Shown here piece after piece: positions 34,785 to 46,384 of a stretch of 64,000 nucleotides of DNA; the first letter of the stretch is position 1, and the number at the start of each line of letters is the position of its first letter. The DNA is from Lenzites betulinus (Eukaryota > Basidiomycota > Agaricomycetes > Polyporales > Polyporaceae). The position numbers and the translations under genes are program-made. The stretch covers positions 124,001 to 188,000 of the forward strand of contig JABYQU010000038.1 of the NCBI GenBank assembly GCA_022264855.1. The letters run 5' to 3'. Below the pieces are notes generated by a model. It worked only from the letters and a program-made list of their open reading frames with translations, searched no databases and had not been told where the DNA came from.

Positions 34785-37009
34785 ATGTTTAACTTCTCGG
34801 TCTCCTCCCTCCTCCAACTACTCTACGGAACGCTCTTATTCCGCACATACGCCCACACTCTTGGACGCGTTGCTACTGGCGACGGGACAAACATGGGGCT
34901 ACTTGGAAACGGAGACGCGACCGGTCCGGTGACGAGAGGTCACGTCCCGCTGGACGTCGAAGGCTACCCGGCCGCACCGCCGGAATTAGAACTGCAGCAG
35001 GTGCACATATACGTTCGGCACGGTATGTTTTCCCGTCTGCACACTTTTACCACGAAAATGTCTCACCTGTTTGCGGGAATTCGCGCCGCGTATGGCTCCA
35101 GGTGAACGCACACCCGTCGGCGTGCGCATGGCGGACCCGCCCGCGAACATCCCCGAGAACTGGATGTTCTGCAATACAGCGCGACAGTTCCGCGCGGCGG
35201 TCGCGAGCGCGCCTGGGGATTATGGTCGGGATATGCAGTTCCCTGCAGTGCAGACGGGGCCGGCCGCGGAGGAGCTGCGTGCGCGCCGTGTAGTGGAGCG
35301 GAGGGACGGAACCGCTGCTGTGGGGGAATGGTGCGTACCCTCGAGGACTCGACGTGTAGAAAATGCTGTGCTGACCCAATGGTTTAGTCTCCTGGGGGAG
35401 CTGACCGATATTGGCCGCGAAGTAGGTCTTCTCCGCGCTGCTTCGATTCTGGGGGTATGATCGTTAACATATTTGAATGCTCAGTCTACGTACCAGTTTG
35501 GTCACTCCTTGCGCAAGCTATATGTCGACAGGTTTGCCACAGCCCATAAGATCTGCAGCAGAGGTTTTGTTGACACGGCCATAGACTCAAATTCCTACCG
35601 GACGTCGTGAAATCTAATGATGAGGTATACCTGCGCTCCACGAACATGCCACGAACAATCGAATCGCTCCAGCAAATCACTCACGGCTTATATCCCATGA
35701 CGAAACACGCGAAAGACTTCGTGCCCCTGCTCAGAATACGGTAAGCACATAAAGCAGTAGGTACGCACCGGTACGCATGCAGACGCGACGACTCGGCAGG
35801 AACGGAAAGGACGAGAATCTGTTCGGGAACACCATGGCGTGCAAGCGTCTAGAGACGCTGCAAATCGGCTTCGCCCACGGTAATTCTCCTACCCATACCG
35901 CGTTACGCCGTAATCTTGACTGGGTCGTCGCGTCACAGCTGCTGCCGCCGCCTGGAATACCACATTGGAACCTCTGGACAAGAAGCTGTCGAAGTTCATT
36001 GGAGGGAACCCCGTCCGATTGGACGGCAAGCCCAGGGCATCGGGCATCCTGGACACGGTGTGTGCTGTAGTGCCAGCCGAAGAGAGCTTCCTCATTCATA
36101 TTCGGGTAGATACGCGCTGCAGACGCACACGGCGTGAAGGTACCCTCGGAGTTCAAGGAGGCGGGTGTTTTGGACGTCATCGTGAGTCTCGAGCCTCTTC
36201 TCGGGACACCACGCTAATGACTGCGTGGCTGTGTCCCTGCAGGAGAGGGCCGTGGTCACTGAATGGTTCGCAGGGTGTGAGACGCCCATCTTCTCATCTC
36301 TCCCGAGAATCCCCTCGTTGACTGATTGTTACATGACTTTTACTCACGACAGACCGTACTGAGGAAGTTCGACGACTAGGAATGGGACCGCTGCTCGCCG
36401 ACCTGTCGCAGAAATTGCAAGCCAAGGTGGACAAGGGCGATGCGGACCCGACCAAGATCCTCATCCACAGCACACATGACACCTGCCTCGCAGCTCTGGT
36501 TAATACGCTGGATGTCTTTGACGAGAAGTACGTCCTTACACGGTGCGATATTTTCCTGTACTCACCCGACGACGTTATACAGATGGCCGGCCTTTACTGC
36601 TGCCATAACAGTCGAGCTGTTCAAGAAGCCGGCGACGGCGACACCGCCGCCCTCCCCATGGCAGAGCGTCATGTCGCTCTTTAGCCGCGCGCAAGACACC
36701 GCAGAACACTGTACGTCCCTACGCCCCGCTTCCGCCCCCATGTAACCCGCCGCTCACCTTCCTCCTGCCTCCTCCCCAGACGTGCGCGTCCGCTATCAAA
36801 ACGAGAATAAGGCACTGCCGGTGTGCGCCGAAGCGGGCAAGCACCTACCGGGTGCGCCCGAGTTCTGCACGCTCGCAGCGTTCCGCGAGCGCGTGCAGGA
36901 GCTGACTTCGGACGACTGGGAGGCGGAGTGCGCGTTTAGGCCCGCGAACAAGCAGAAGGAGCGCGAGGACGCGCAGGCTGCTGCTGCGTTGGTCATCGCG
37001 AAGCCTTGA
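34785..37009 (+). CDS. Histidine-type acid phosphatase (clade 2 histidine phosphatase)
   Basis: This is a predicted phosphomonoesterase related to lysosomal acid phosphatases and the PXYLP1/ACPL2 branch; the substrate is unknown. About eleven exons join to roughly 540-570 residues. The N-terminus MFNFSVSSLLQLLYG is weakly hydrophobic and could be a signal anchor. The nucleophile motif reads VHIYVRHGERTPVGVR, with the first intron falling inside the Gly codon. Further blocks are STYQFGHSLRKLY, VYLRSTNMPRTIESLQQ (substrate-binding Arg) and ILIHSTHDTCLAAL with the proton-donor HD pair, then a tail ending with an acidic, Lys- and Ala-rich stretch. Both catalytic motifs are present. The start could also be the in-frame ATG at 34893. 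Location in the secretory pathway is inferred only. Confidence 0.82.
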
Positions 37010-37487
37010 CCGGAGCCTTCGTTGTGTCTGTCCCAACTTTCGCTGGGAGGGCTGGATTCACTGTGTGCACCGTACTCTGCATCCTATATAGACATACCTA
37101 ATTGTTGTTTGCGCGTTGGCCTGCCCAAGCTTCACTAGTCAAGTGGTAGGTGCGGGCTTCCGGGCCGGGTGGGGCTTACCCCGCATCGGTGTCCGACGTC
37201 CGGGACGCGCTCATGATGCATGAACGCAACCCTCGTCTTCGTTTCTTGTGGTTTGCCTCTGCGCCATGGCGCCAGCCTTCGCCTGCGCACGTCGACCGCG
37301 ATCGCCGATTCACGCAGACCAATGCCGTACGCCGACGCTAAGTGCTCGCTCGAGTGCACGGTCACCTGCCCTCAGGCCCCGGATTGCCGAGCGCCCCCAC
37401 ACCCGCCGGGGTACTTAGCGAAACGGCGACGTACGTCCCCACACTCCAACCTCTCTTGCTCTCTCATCGTATCCTGTCGACTACACA
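37010..37487. other. Spacer between acid phosphatase and acyl-CoA ligase
   Basis: About 480 bases, expected to hold the phosphatase 3' UTR and the promoter of the next gene. I see no ORF or repeat worth naming. A tRNA-like run near 37135-37180 was examined and lacks the needed structure. Confidence 0.4.
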
Positions 37488-40400
37488 ATGCGCAGGTCCT
37501 CCGCCGTCCTCCGACGGCGAATATCCACAACAGCCTCCCGACACACGTCAACGTCAACTGCGACCGAACGTCTGACGCTCTCCTCCGTCGCCGGCCCGCT
37601 GCACCCGCCGCTCGTGTCGAAGACGCTCCCCGCGTTCTTCAGGGAGGACATCCTGGCGCTGCACGGCGCGCGCCCCGCGCTCGTCGCTCCGCAGGAGCGT
37701 GCGCTCCCCCATGGGGGCCCAGGGCACGGCGACCCCGCGCCCGGCGGCGGGCACCTCGCGTGGGACTTTGCGGCGCTCGACCGGCATGTGCAGGCGCTCG
37801 CGCGGGGGCTTGTGGACCTTGGTGTGCGGAAGGGCGATCGTGTGGGGGTGATCATGGGGAATAATAGGTGTGTTGGGAATGAATGGTGCCGGTGAGAGAG
37901 AGGTGATGGGGACGCTGACGCGCGGTGTGTAGCGCGTACGCGTGCTTGCAGTGGGCGTGCGCGAGCGTCGGCGCGATCCTCGTCACGCTCAACCCCGCAT
38001 ACCGTCTCCCGGAGCTGGTGAGTCCTCCCCGAGTCTCTGCGGAGCCAAGTACCTACACAAACGACCCCCTTACGCGCGCAGGTAAACACGCTAAACCTCG
38101 TCGGCGTCTCGCACCTCTTCCTCGTCCCGCGCATCCGCACCTCCGCCTACGTGCACGCGCTCGCCGCCGCCTTCCCCGCGCTCGCGCACTCCGCGCCGGG
38201 GGCCATCCAGGAGCCCGCGCTCCCCGCACTGCGACACCTCGTCGTCGTCGACAACACGCCCGCGCTCGCGGATTTCGCGCGCGAGGGCGAGGGCGTGCGG
38301 CCCGCGGTGGACTTTCGCGAGGTGCTGGTGTGGCGCGAGGACGGCGCGGCGCGGCGGCGGGTCGCGGAGATGGGGGAGGGGCTGGGTGCAGACGAGGTGA
38401 TCAATTTGCAGTTTACGAGGTGCGTGCGTGTGGGTGGGGGTGGGCGGATGTGGGCGGAGCGGGCGGGCGGGCTGATATTTGGGTGTGCAGCGGGACGACT
38501 GGGGCGCCGAAGGCTGTCTCGGTGAGCAGCTCTACAACGCGCAACTGCTATCGTGTGCTGACGCGGGCTCTGCAGCTAACACACCACAATCTGCTCAATA
38601 ACGGGCTCTCGATCGGTCGCTGTATGCGCCTCACACCCTCCGACGTTCTCTGTATGCCGCCTTTCTTCCCCGCCCTTTCATAACTAATCTCCTTCTCTCC
38701 ACTCATAGGCAATGTCCCGCCCCTCTTCCACTGCTTTGATAAGTCCCATTCTCCTCCCGCCAATCCGAGGGCCTTGGCTGACGTCCCGCTCCCCCACACG
38801 CCTGGTACTCGGCAACCTGGCAGCATGGACGCACGGCGCGTGCATAGTGTACCCCTCTGAGATCTTCAACCCGCCCGCGATCGTGGATGCTCTAGTGGGC
38901 GCACGATGTACCGCGCTACACGGCGTGCCGACGCATTTCCTCGGCGTCCTCGCGGAGGTCGCGCGCCGGAGGGCGGAGGGGGATCCGGTTGACTTGCGCC
39001 GACTCCGGTGAGCGTAGTTCAGGCGGGTGCGAGAGAGTGTGTGAGGGCGCTAGTTACTGACCGCGACGCGCGGGACAGGACGGGGATCGCGGCGGGCTCG
39101 CCGATCCCTATAGACTTGATGCGGCAGCTCATCGAGAAGATGAACTTGACGGAGCTGACGGTCGCGTATGGCATGAGTGAGCCCCGCTCTTATTCCCTTG
39201 GGCCTCGCGTGCTTACGGACCTCCGCATGTGCAGCCGAGACGAGGTGCATAGTGTTACATTTTGCGTGGGCCGCAGCGCACTGCTGACCGTGACGCTGTG
39301 TGCAGTCCTGTATCGTTCCAGTCGACGACAGACGACCCGGTCATTAAGCGCGTCGAGACGACGGGCAAGATCCTGCCGCACGTGCGGGCGAAGATCGTGG
39401 ACGCGGAGGGCGAGGTCGTGCCGGTCAACACTCCGGGCGAGGTGCTCGTCGCGGGGTACCTCTTGCAGAAAGGGTTCGCTCTCGGCATCCGTGGCATACA
39501 TACAGAGAGATACTGACGCTCATTTTAGGTACTGGGGGGACCCGGAGCAGACTGCGCAGGTGATGAAGGCGGACGAGGAGGGAACTGTATGGATGCACAC
39601 GGGGGACGAGGGCATCATGGACGAGGAAGGATACCTGCGGAGTGAGTGCACATTTTACCCTCGCTTTCCAACTCACAGCTCACCCGCGCCCTCAGTCGTG
39701 GGCCGAATCAAAGACATCATCATCCGGGGCGGAGAGGTACGCATCTCCCCCAGCTCACTTCTCCCGTCGAACATGCTCACACCCGCCCAGAACCTGTTCC
39801 CGGTGCAGATCGAGAACGTGCTGACCGCACACCCGCACATCCGGGAGGCGGCGGTCGTGTCCGTGCCAGACCCCAAGTACGGCGAGGTCGTGGGCGCGTG
39901 GATCGTGCGCGAGCCGCAGACGGCGATTTCGAAAGAGGAGACGCGGCGCGTCGTCGCGGAGGGGATGAACCCGCAGGTGTGTAGGCTGTTCATGTTTTGT
40001 TTGTTTGCTTGCATGAGGGCACGGTCTCGCGTGAGGTATCTGTAGGCGCGGCAGAGGTCCTAGAATCCTGGGATATCTGCCGCCCCTTGTCATGAAGTGT
40101 GCCATCGCTGCTGTTGCACGCCTGTTATCGTCGTTGCATGCCCGTTGCATGAGACAGTACAAATGTAGCTAGCATGCAACACGGGTTTGGCATCACATAT
40201 TGAGCGGTTTACGTTGCGCAAAGCGGTGGCACATTCATGGCGGGCTGAGTGGTATTTGAGAGAAGCATGGGAGTGTTCTGGGGGAGTCGCAGAACCATAA
40301 CTCACCACCGAATGATTATTCTCGGGTCCTTTTGTGGTCCAGCACAACCTGTCCAAGAGCTTTAGAATATACCAAAAGTTGCGCGAGATGTGACTTGAAG

Positions 40401-41186
40401 CTCCTTGTACGGAAATGGTCATAGAAGGGAGCGTCGACAGTTTATATCTCCCGCCGTTTCTCTGTCTCTGCAATGGCACAGCGATGACAAAAGAAACTCA
40501 AATGTTTCTCGCGATCACGACGCGCATTTCCCCACGGTTCCCCTGTGGAACAGGCTTGGAACAGCGCCGAAACTGGACTGCTGTCGACAGCCTGGTTCCG
40601 AGCCTGTCTCAGGTCCTGAAGTTCAGTTAGAAAGTTATTGATTGGACAACAAAGCGGCCTACAGTGGCTCTTTGTGCTTTCTTGTCGGTGCTCCAAGCCC
40701 TTCTCCAAGCCTGTCTCTGGCCCGGAACCAGGAAACCAGTTCTGGACCTGGACCTACCCTGTTTTGGACCGGAACCTTGGCCTCTTGCGCGTCGTGGATC
40801 TTCCCGCCGATTTCCCGCATTATTGGATGCCGTGATCTAGTCGTTTGTCGGATGAGCAGACGTCACACCGATTGTCGCGGGCTTCGGTGCCGCAAGTTAC
40901 CATCCATTTAGCTTCACGTACGCGAATTGAGTGGTGCCGCCGGGATCGTACCACGCTAGCTTTCTGCACGTACTTTCTTACGTGTGTCTTATTGTTGGCA
41001 TGCACGCTGATCGTACTTTTCCGTGGTTAGAATTCACCGACATGGGTGTGGTTCGTGGGGGAAGAGGGGGTGCCGGAGGAGATCCCGAAGACGGCGAGCG
41101 GGAAGGTGCAAAAGCACATACTGCGGGATTGGTCGAAGGAGCTGGCGCAGAGGGGCGTCGGTCGTGTGTCCTCGGAGGGTCGGTAG
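37488..41186 (+). CDS. Acyl-CoA ligase, ACSF2-like (AMP-forming, probably mitochondrial)
   Basis: This enzyme activates a medium- or long-chain fatty acid to acyl-CoA through an acyl-AMP. The N-terminus is rich in Arg, Ser and Thr (MRRSSAVLRRRISTTASRH) and looks like a mitochondrial presequence. Domain order is complete: GVIMGNNSAYACLQW, the P-loop FTSGTTGAPKAV, VPPLFHCFGLVLGNLAAW, GIAAGSPIP, YGMTETSPVSF, GYWGDPEQTAQVMK, WMHTGDEGIMDEEGYL, VGRIKDIIIRGGENLFP and the catalytic Lys in EIPKTASGKVQKHIL. Three structural oddities are needed to join it: a 30-nt exon followed by an intron with AT-AC ends (38739-38799), a 10-nt exon (39235-39244), and a last intron of 1,054 nt (39977-41030). With these the reading frame is open to the stop at 41184-41186. 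Confidence 0.9.
38739..38799 (+). other. Inferred AT-AC intron in the acyl-CoA ligase gene
   Basis: The flanking exons give HCF-G and LVLGNLAAW. The join is in frame only if the intron begins ATAAGTCC and ends CACAC. A CTGAC branch-like site lies about 18 bases before the end. The ATAAGT start resembles the U2-type rather than the U12-type AT-AC class. No GT-AG pair in this stretch keeps the frame. Confidence 0.7.
39235..39244 (+). other. 10-nt microexon within the YGMTET motif
   Basis: The bases CCGAGACGAG lie between a GCAG acceptor and a GTGCAT donor. Joined to A on the left and T on the right they complete Thr-Glu-Thr-Ser of YGMTETSPVSF. Skipping the exon destroys the conserved motif and the frame. 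Confidence 0.75.
39977..41030 (+). other. Unusually long last intron (1,054 nt) of the acyl-CoA ligase gene
   Basis: The donor follows NPQ and the acceptor TTAG precedes NSPTWVWFVGEE, both in phase 0. Most introns in the window are 50-65 nt. The intron contains an inverted repeat at 40591-40604 and 40719-40732 (13 of 14 bases), a direct AGCCTGTCTC repeat (40601 and 40708) and a GTTGCATG/CATGCAAC hairpin (40144-40151 and 40173-40180). A decayed insertion is a fair reading. No transposase frame is visible. Confidence 0.7.
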
Positions 41187-41773
41187 CGTAGATGACAGCT
41201 CTTCGAACTTCGCGTGTCGTAAGACGTACTGCGTGCGGGGACGCGGGGCGTGGCGTCCAAGGCCTGTAAACGTAAAACTGGAGCCCCTGGCCAGCGGTGG
41301 TTCTTCCAGGGTGAGTCCGGCCGCCATCGCAGCATCGACTCAGACGCGTACCACGAACTCGAGCGCACACAGTTCTTCTAGCCAAGGTCATGCACACCGC
41401 CTGCAAAATCAGGGGTGCTGATAAGCTGCCCCATGACGTATCCTGTTCGCCCGCGCTGTCCGTGTTAGGGCAAAACGCGGTCACGAGCGCGCTTCAGACG
41501 CGTCGATGCGCAGTGACGTCGCTGCGTTAATGGGCGCCTGCGCGGCCGGACAGCGCGGCCGACGATTAGCCGGGGTGCCGAGGGCAGCAGGTATGATGTC
41601 ACGGGCCGGGGAGGGTGCGACCGCGAAAGAGGGCAACGCTCGCTCTTCGTCGAGGTGGCGCACACTCCAGATAAAGATCAGCCACGTTCTGAAGTTTGCG
41701 CTGCTCTCTTGCTCCCGACCTCCACCCAACCTCCACCTAATCCCTCCACCGACCGCCCACAACGACATCCACC
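41187..41773. other. Spacer between acyl-CoA ligase and polyol dehydrogenase
   Basis: About 590 bases with no recognisable gene. It becomes C-rich (CTCCCGACCTCCACCC and similar) in the last 80 bases before the dehydrogenase ATG, a usual look for a fungal 5' UTR. Confidence 0.4.
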
Positions 41774-43435
41774 ATGCCCGAAGGAACCATGCGCGCGCTC
41801 TGGTACTCCGAGGTGCGCGTGCTCCCACACCTGTCCGCTGATCCAGATCTCATTTCATTCGTCCGATTCCCCCGCCAGCCTTTCAAGTTCGACATTCGGG
41901 AGGTCCCCATTCCAAAATGCGGCGACGACGATCTCCTTCTCAAGGGTCCGTTCTGGGCCCCCTCCATGTCGTCCGACCATTGGCTCACGCGTTTTGCCTA
42001 CAGTCACCCTCTGCGGTGTCTGTGGTACCGACGGCCACATCCACGAGGGCGAGTTTATCGCCAAGTTCCCCGTAAGTCCGTTTTTTGAAGCCCGTGCCCG
42101 ATCAGCATCATTGCGGTCGCAAAGCCGCAGTGTTGGGCGTTCTGTACGCATATCGTAGCGCTGGTACTGCGCCCGCGCCCACGTCCAAGCCTGGGCGCGT
42201 GAGGCCCCTTACGAGTGGCAGTCCAGTATGACCCATCCCCAGTGCTGGCCTTGATTCACGACATGAGCACGCTGCGAAATTCGCCGAGCTCTAGCTAGAG
42301 CTTGGGAGGCAGCTGGTCGCACCCTAGTGCACTTTAATGATCGTCTTCCGCGACACCCTTGCTCACCTTCTCCCATCAGCTCATCCCCGGACATGAAGCG
42401 ATCGGCCGCATCGTCGAGATGGGCAAGAACGTAAAGGACTTCGCGATCGGCGACCGCATTGTCGCGGACGTCGGCACCTCCGTAAGTCCCTGTTGTCCCC
42501 GTCCACATGTCCGCATCCGCTCACGAAGATCCCGTGTGTACGTGTAAACGCTGCAGTGCACGACCTGCTTCTACTGCAGGCGCGGCCAGGCGGTTCTCTG
42601 CGAGAACTTCAACGCGCGCGGCGTGACCCAGGACGGCGGCTTCGCGGAATACATTGTCTACCACCAAAGCAAGTGCTACAAGATCCACAACCTCACCGAC
42701 GAAGAATCCACACTCCTTGAACCCGCCGCATGTGCGATCCACGGGCTCGACAAGCTGAACCCTCCAGTTGGCATTGACGTGCTGCTGCTTGGTGCGGGCC
42801 CGACCGGGCTCATCCTCGCGCAGCTGCTGAAGCTGAACGGCGCGCACCGCGTGACGATCGCCGCGAACAAGGGAATCAAGATGGACATCGCAAAGAAGCT
42901 GAACGCGGGCGACGAGTACATCGAACTCGACCGCCAGAACCCGGAGGCGCAGTGGGAGCAGCTCCGCAAGGACAACCCGTACGGGTTCGACGTCGTCGTG
43001 GAGGCGACCGGTGTCGAGAAGCTCGCGCAGAACAGCATCAACTACGTGCGCCGCGGCGGCACTATCATGATCTACGGCGTGTACGAGAACAAGTCGCTCG
43101 TCCACTGGCCGCCGTCCAAGATCTTCTCGGACGAGATCAGGGTGCGTTTTTTTCGCCAGTTCTTCATGCGGGGACGATCGCTGAGTGGGTCGCGCGCTCT
43201 TGCAGGTCATTGGCTCGTTCTCGCAAGCGTTCTGCTTCCCGCGCGCGGTTGCCTACCTCGACGGCGGCAAGGTCAACGTCAAGGGCATGGTCAGTCACAC
43301 TTCGCACCAAATTGCCCAGCTGGGACTCACCGCTTTCGGTTGCAGGTCACGGACGTCTTCAAGCTGGAGAACTACCAGGACGCGCTCGACAAGATGAACA
43401 GCCGCGGCGCGCTGAAGATCGCCATCAGGCCCTGA
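41774..43435 (+). CDS. Zinc-dependent polyol dehydrogenase, D-arabinitol dehydrogenase-like
   Basis: This medium-chain dehydrogenase probably oxidises a sugar alcohol such as D-arabinitol with NAD(P)+. Seven exons join. The N-terminus is [13 protein letters not shown], then [20 protein letters not shown]. The catalytic zinc site appears as [16 protein letters not shown] and [11 protein letters not shown]. The structural zinc loop [18 protein letters not shown] keeps all four Cys. The nucleotide-binding motif is [17 protein letters not shown]. The end is [13 protein letters not shown]. The third intron (42071-42378) is 308 nt, the others 55-75 nt. The closest known type I recall is the ARD1 class of rust fungi, but substrate preference cannot be read reliably. 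No other polyol gene adjoins it. Confidence 0.88.
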
Positions 43436-43953
43436 GCTCGTCCGCGGGGATGAAGAGCGAGCACTTGCACGGCGCCCACGGGCAGCCGTGCTGTATGTAT
43501 AGAAGCAGCGCACATATTGTATCGTTATGTTGTCGATGACGTTCCCAAGGGATGCATATACCCATCTTTGCGAGACGTCCCGCTCCGTGTGTGACGAGCC
43601 GCAATCTCCGAGCGTCGCTGCGTCCAAGGCCATGCAGAGGACTTATTACTAGTCTGCGTCCGTGGTATCGTCCGACCAGACATGACTATATTACAGATAA
43701 CAGACAAAGCGCGTGCGTATATGCGTAAATGCGTATGTGCGTAATCAAAGCGTCGACACCAGACACCAGTTATTAGCGACGATCGGCGGTCAGCGAAGTC
43801 TGCCTTACCCGGGGAGTATTGCAACCATGGTAGGCTCGGGCCTCGTATACCCGGACCTCGCTGTTGCTATTAGTGGGCAGAATTCCACCTTGAACTTCCG
43901 CCTTCCAACTTCCGTTGGCGTCCTCGATCTCCACGGCCGCGGGCGCGGAGCGT
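43436..43953. other. Convergent 3' spacer between polyol dehydrogenase and DUF155 gene
   Basis: About 520 bases between convergent stops, expected to hold 3' UTRs. No conserved frame or repeat was found. Confidence 0.4.
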
Positions 43954-46384
43954 TCACGAGAAGAGGTCGACGAGGATCGTGATGATGCCGAGCACTTCAC
44001 AGACGTCGCGAAGCCGGGTGGGCGCATGTGCGTGCATATGAGGGAGTTGATGGTGCATATGAGAGGGGAGAGGGGCAAATTGGTCAGTTCATGCATCTAC
44101 TGAAGAAAAAAGGGGGAGAGGAGAGGAACGCAACGCGGTGAGACGTGCGGGACGCGGGGGAGAAGACGCGAAAAGACGCGGGACGCGGACGCGGAAAACG
44201 AGGACGCGAGGGACGCGAGGAAACGCGGGACGCGGGGACGCGGGGGACGCGACAGGACGCGGGACGCGGAAAAACGCGAGGGGACGCGAAATGACTGAAG
44301 ACGCGAAAATCTCAAAGGCCGCTGCCGCCAAACGCACAGCGGTCCACGAGAAAAAGCAGAGCACAAACTGAGCGCACACGCACCGATTTCGACGCCGATG
44401 AGCGCGATGACGATCTGCTCGAGGCGCTCCGCGTGGCGCGACGTGACGGTCTCCTTGAGCAGCTGGAGCATGTCCTGCAGGACCTCGACGCGCGCGTTCA
44501 GGAGGTCGATGCGCTGCGGGATCTCGAGGTAGCTCCGCGCGGCGTCGTACAGCGGTTGCAGGTCTGGGTATGTCTGTGTGCGGACGCGCGTTAGTCAGTC
44601 GTGAGGAACGTGGTGGGCCGGGCGTGTGCGTATGTGCGTACCCAGAATACTTCCTGCAAGCCGGCGGGAAAGAGGAGTCAGCAAATATTACTAGCGCATT
44701 ACGCGGCTGCGCGCGGGAGGGCCTCAGACGCACCGGCGAGTCGAGGACCGAGCCGACCGAGTTAATGTTCGCGCGCAGCAGGAAGAGCTCGCCGATCTTG
44801 CGCATGATCTCCTTGTGGCTCATGTCTATCTTGCCCGTCTCGCTGATGATCTCGGGGATGTCCTTCGTCTCTTCTATCGTCGCCGAGATGAGGTTCTCGA
44901 ACTGCGCGCGCGTTCGCATGTCCGTGCATTCGCGGCAACGACAGGGGGGTGAAGGAGGGTGGGTGGAGATGATAGGAGAGGGTGGGTAATGCGGTCAGCG
45001 GCGCGCACGGGCTAGCAGAGGCGATCGGCGGACTTACGAGGGAAATCTTGACGGACTGCGCGAGCGCGTGCGAGAGCGAGAGCTTCGTCCTGCAGGCGCG
45101 GGCTAACGTCAGAGCGCGCGTGCGGCGTAACCGCGAGGTAAAACTGACATGTAGCTCGAACCCTTCCGGAGCGTGATCACGTCGTTGTATATCCTGCGGC
45201 GGCCAGTCAGCAACCATCGCCTGTGGCGCAAAGATTAGGGGGGGCGACAACTCACCTACTATAGCTGGCGTAGTAGAAATTGAGGTCTTCCATTTCGACG
45301 TCTTGCGTGGCTGGGGGGAGGTGAGTCTAGCACGCCCCTGCCAAAGTAGCGGCATTGCCTACCTAACCGCTCCACCTCGAATCGCTTCCTGAAAACTGGC
45401 GTGAGCATGCTCCTTAGCGACCGCGTGCGTCACACTGCGCTCACTCACAGTGAAGAGAGGAAGCGTTTTTCTTGCGCCTCGGTCATGCCCCAGATGACGA
45501 CAGTCCCGTACTCGAAGATGAAAATCTCCGCTTCGGTAGGCGTGTCCGCGAACTTGCTCTTCTTTTTTCGCTTGCCGTTGCTCGCTTCTGGGGCGTCCAC
45601 GCCAGAAGCGACGCCGCCGTCGACGTCAGACGCTGCAGGCGCGAGCTCGGGGACGCCGAGAAGGTCGCCGGTGTGGTCTGGGTCCTGCGCGGCCGCCTGG
45701 AAGTGCACGCGGCTCTGGGTCGCGGGCTGGTCAGACGACGCCGAGGGTTCGTACACGTATGGGGTGTAGATGACGTCGACTATAGTGCGGGGGTTGGTGT
45801 GGTACGAGCCCCGCCGCGCGTTAAAGAACTTCAGGAGCTCCGGGAAGCGGTAGGAACTGTGCGGGACGTGTCAGGAAGAGCGTGGCGCGCGAGCAGGCGG
45901 TAATGGGACGCACCTCGCGGTCGCGTACGCGGTAACTCGGGGGAGAGATTTTGCCTTCTTCTTGGTGAGGCGCAGCGCGTCCTTGCGCGCGGTGCCAGCA
46001 GGTATGAGGTCGATCTGGTTGTACACCTAGCTCAAGCAGACGCAAGGTTCGCAACGAGGAGTTAGCGTCACATAGGGAGGTGCATTCGGACCCTTGATGC
46101 ACCGGTGCACCTACCTCGACGTCCTCTGGTTCCTCCTCCTCTTCCTCGTCTTCGCTGTCTGCGAGAGTGCCCGAACCTTCGCCACCCTCTTCCTGGTCGC
46201 GGCTACGCGGCGGCGGTGGTAGCTGGGCCGCCTTGTCCTGCTGGAGAAGGGGTTCCGCATGCTCTGGCAGGACCTTCAGCTTCCCAGCAACCTTGGTCGA
46301 ACGGTTGGCGCCACGGGCCTTGGGCTCTGCAGCACTGGATGCAGCGGACCCCTGTGCCTTGGGACCTGATTGACTGGAAGACAT
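43954..46384 (-). CDS. DUF155 protein of the RMD1/Sif2/RMND1 family
   Basis: Family members are membrane-anchored proteins; animal RMND1 sits in the mitochondrial inner membrane and supports mitochondrial translation, while yeast RMD1 and fission yeast Sif2 are less well defined. Minus-strand exons give MSSSQSGPKAQG, an acidic EDEEEEEEPEDVEV run, RVTAYATASSYRFPELLKFFNARR, IFIFEYGTVVIWGMTEAQEKRFL, FENLISATIEETKDIPEII and MRKIGELFLLRANINSVGSV. The C-terminus has HAERLEQIVIALIGVEIVLGIITILVDLF, a membrane helix. The last intron (43995-44383, 389 nt) splits this helix after the codon start of VLGII and is filled with ACGCG repeats. Exon order and motifs are complete. Location within the cell cannot be settled from sequence. 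Confidence 0.88.
44132..44307. repeat. ACGCG-rich irregular tandem repeat inside a DUF155 intron
   Basis: About 17 copies of ACGCG occur in roughly 175 bases, most as GGGACGCG or GAAGACGCG units of varying spacing. The block lies wholly within the last intron of the DUF155 gene. It is an irregular minisatellite. ACGCG is also the core of the MBF-type cell-cycle box, which may be coincidence. Confidence 0.75.

Noticed and set aside
37135..37180. tRNA-like run with AGTCAAGTGGTAGG
   Set aside because: It resembles an A box by chance, but no B box, acceptor stem or anticodon arm can be formed.
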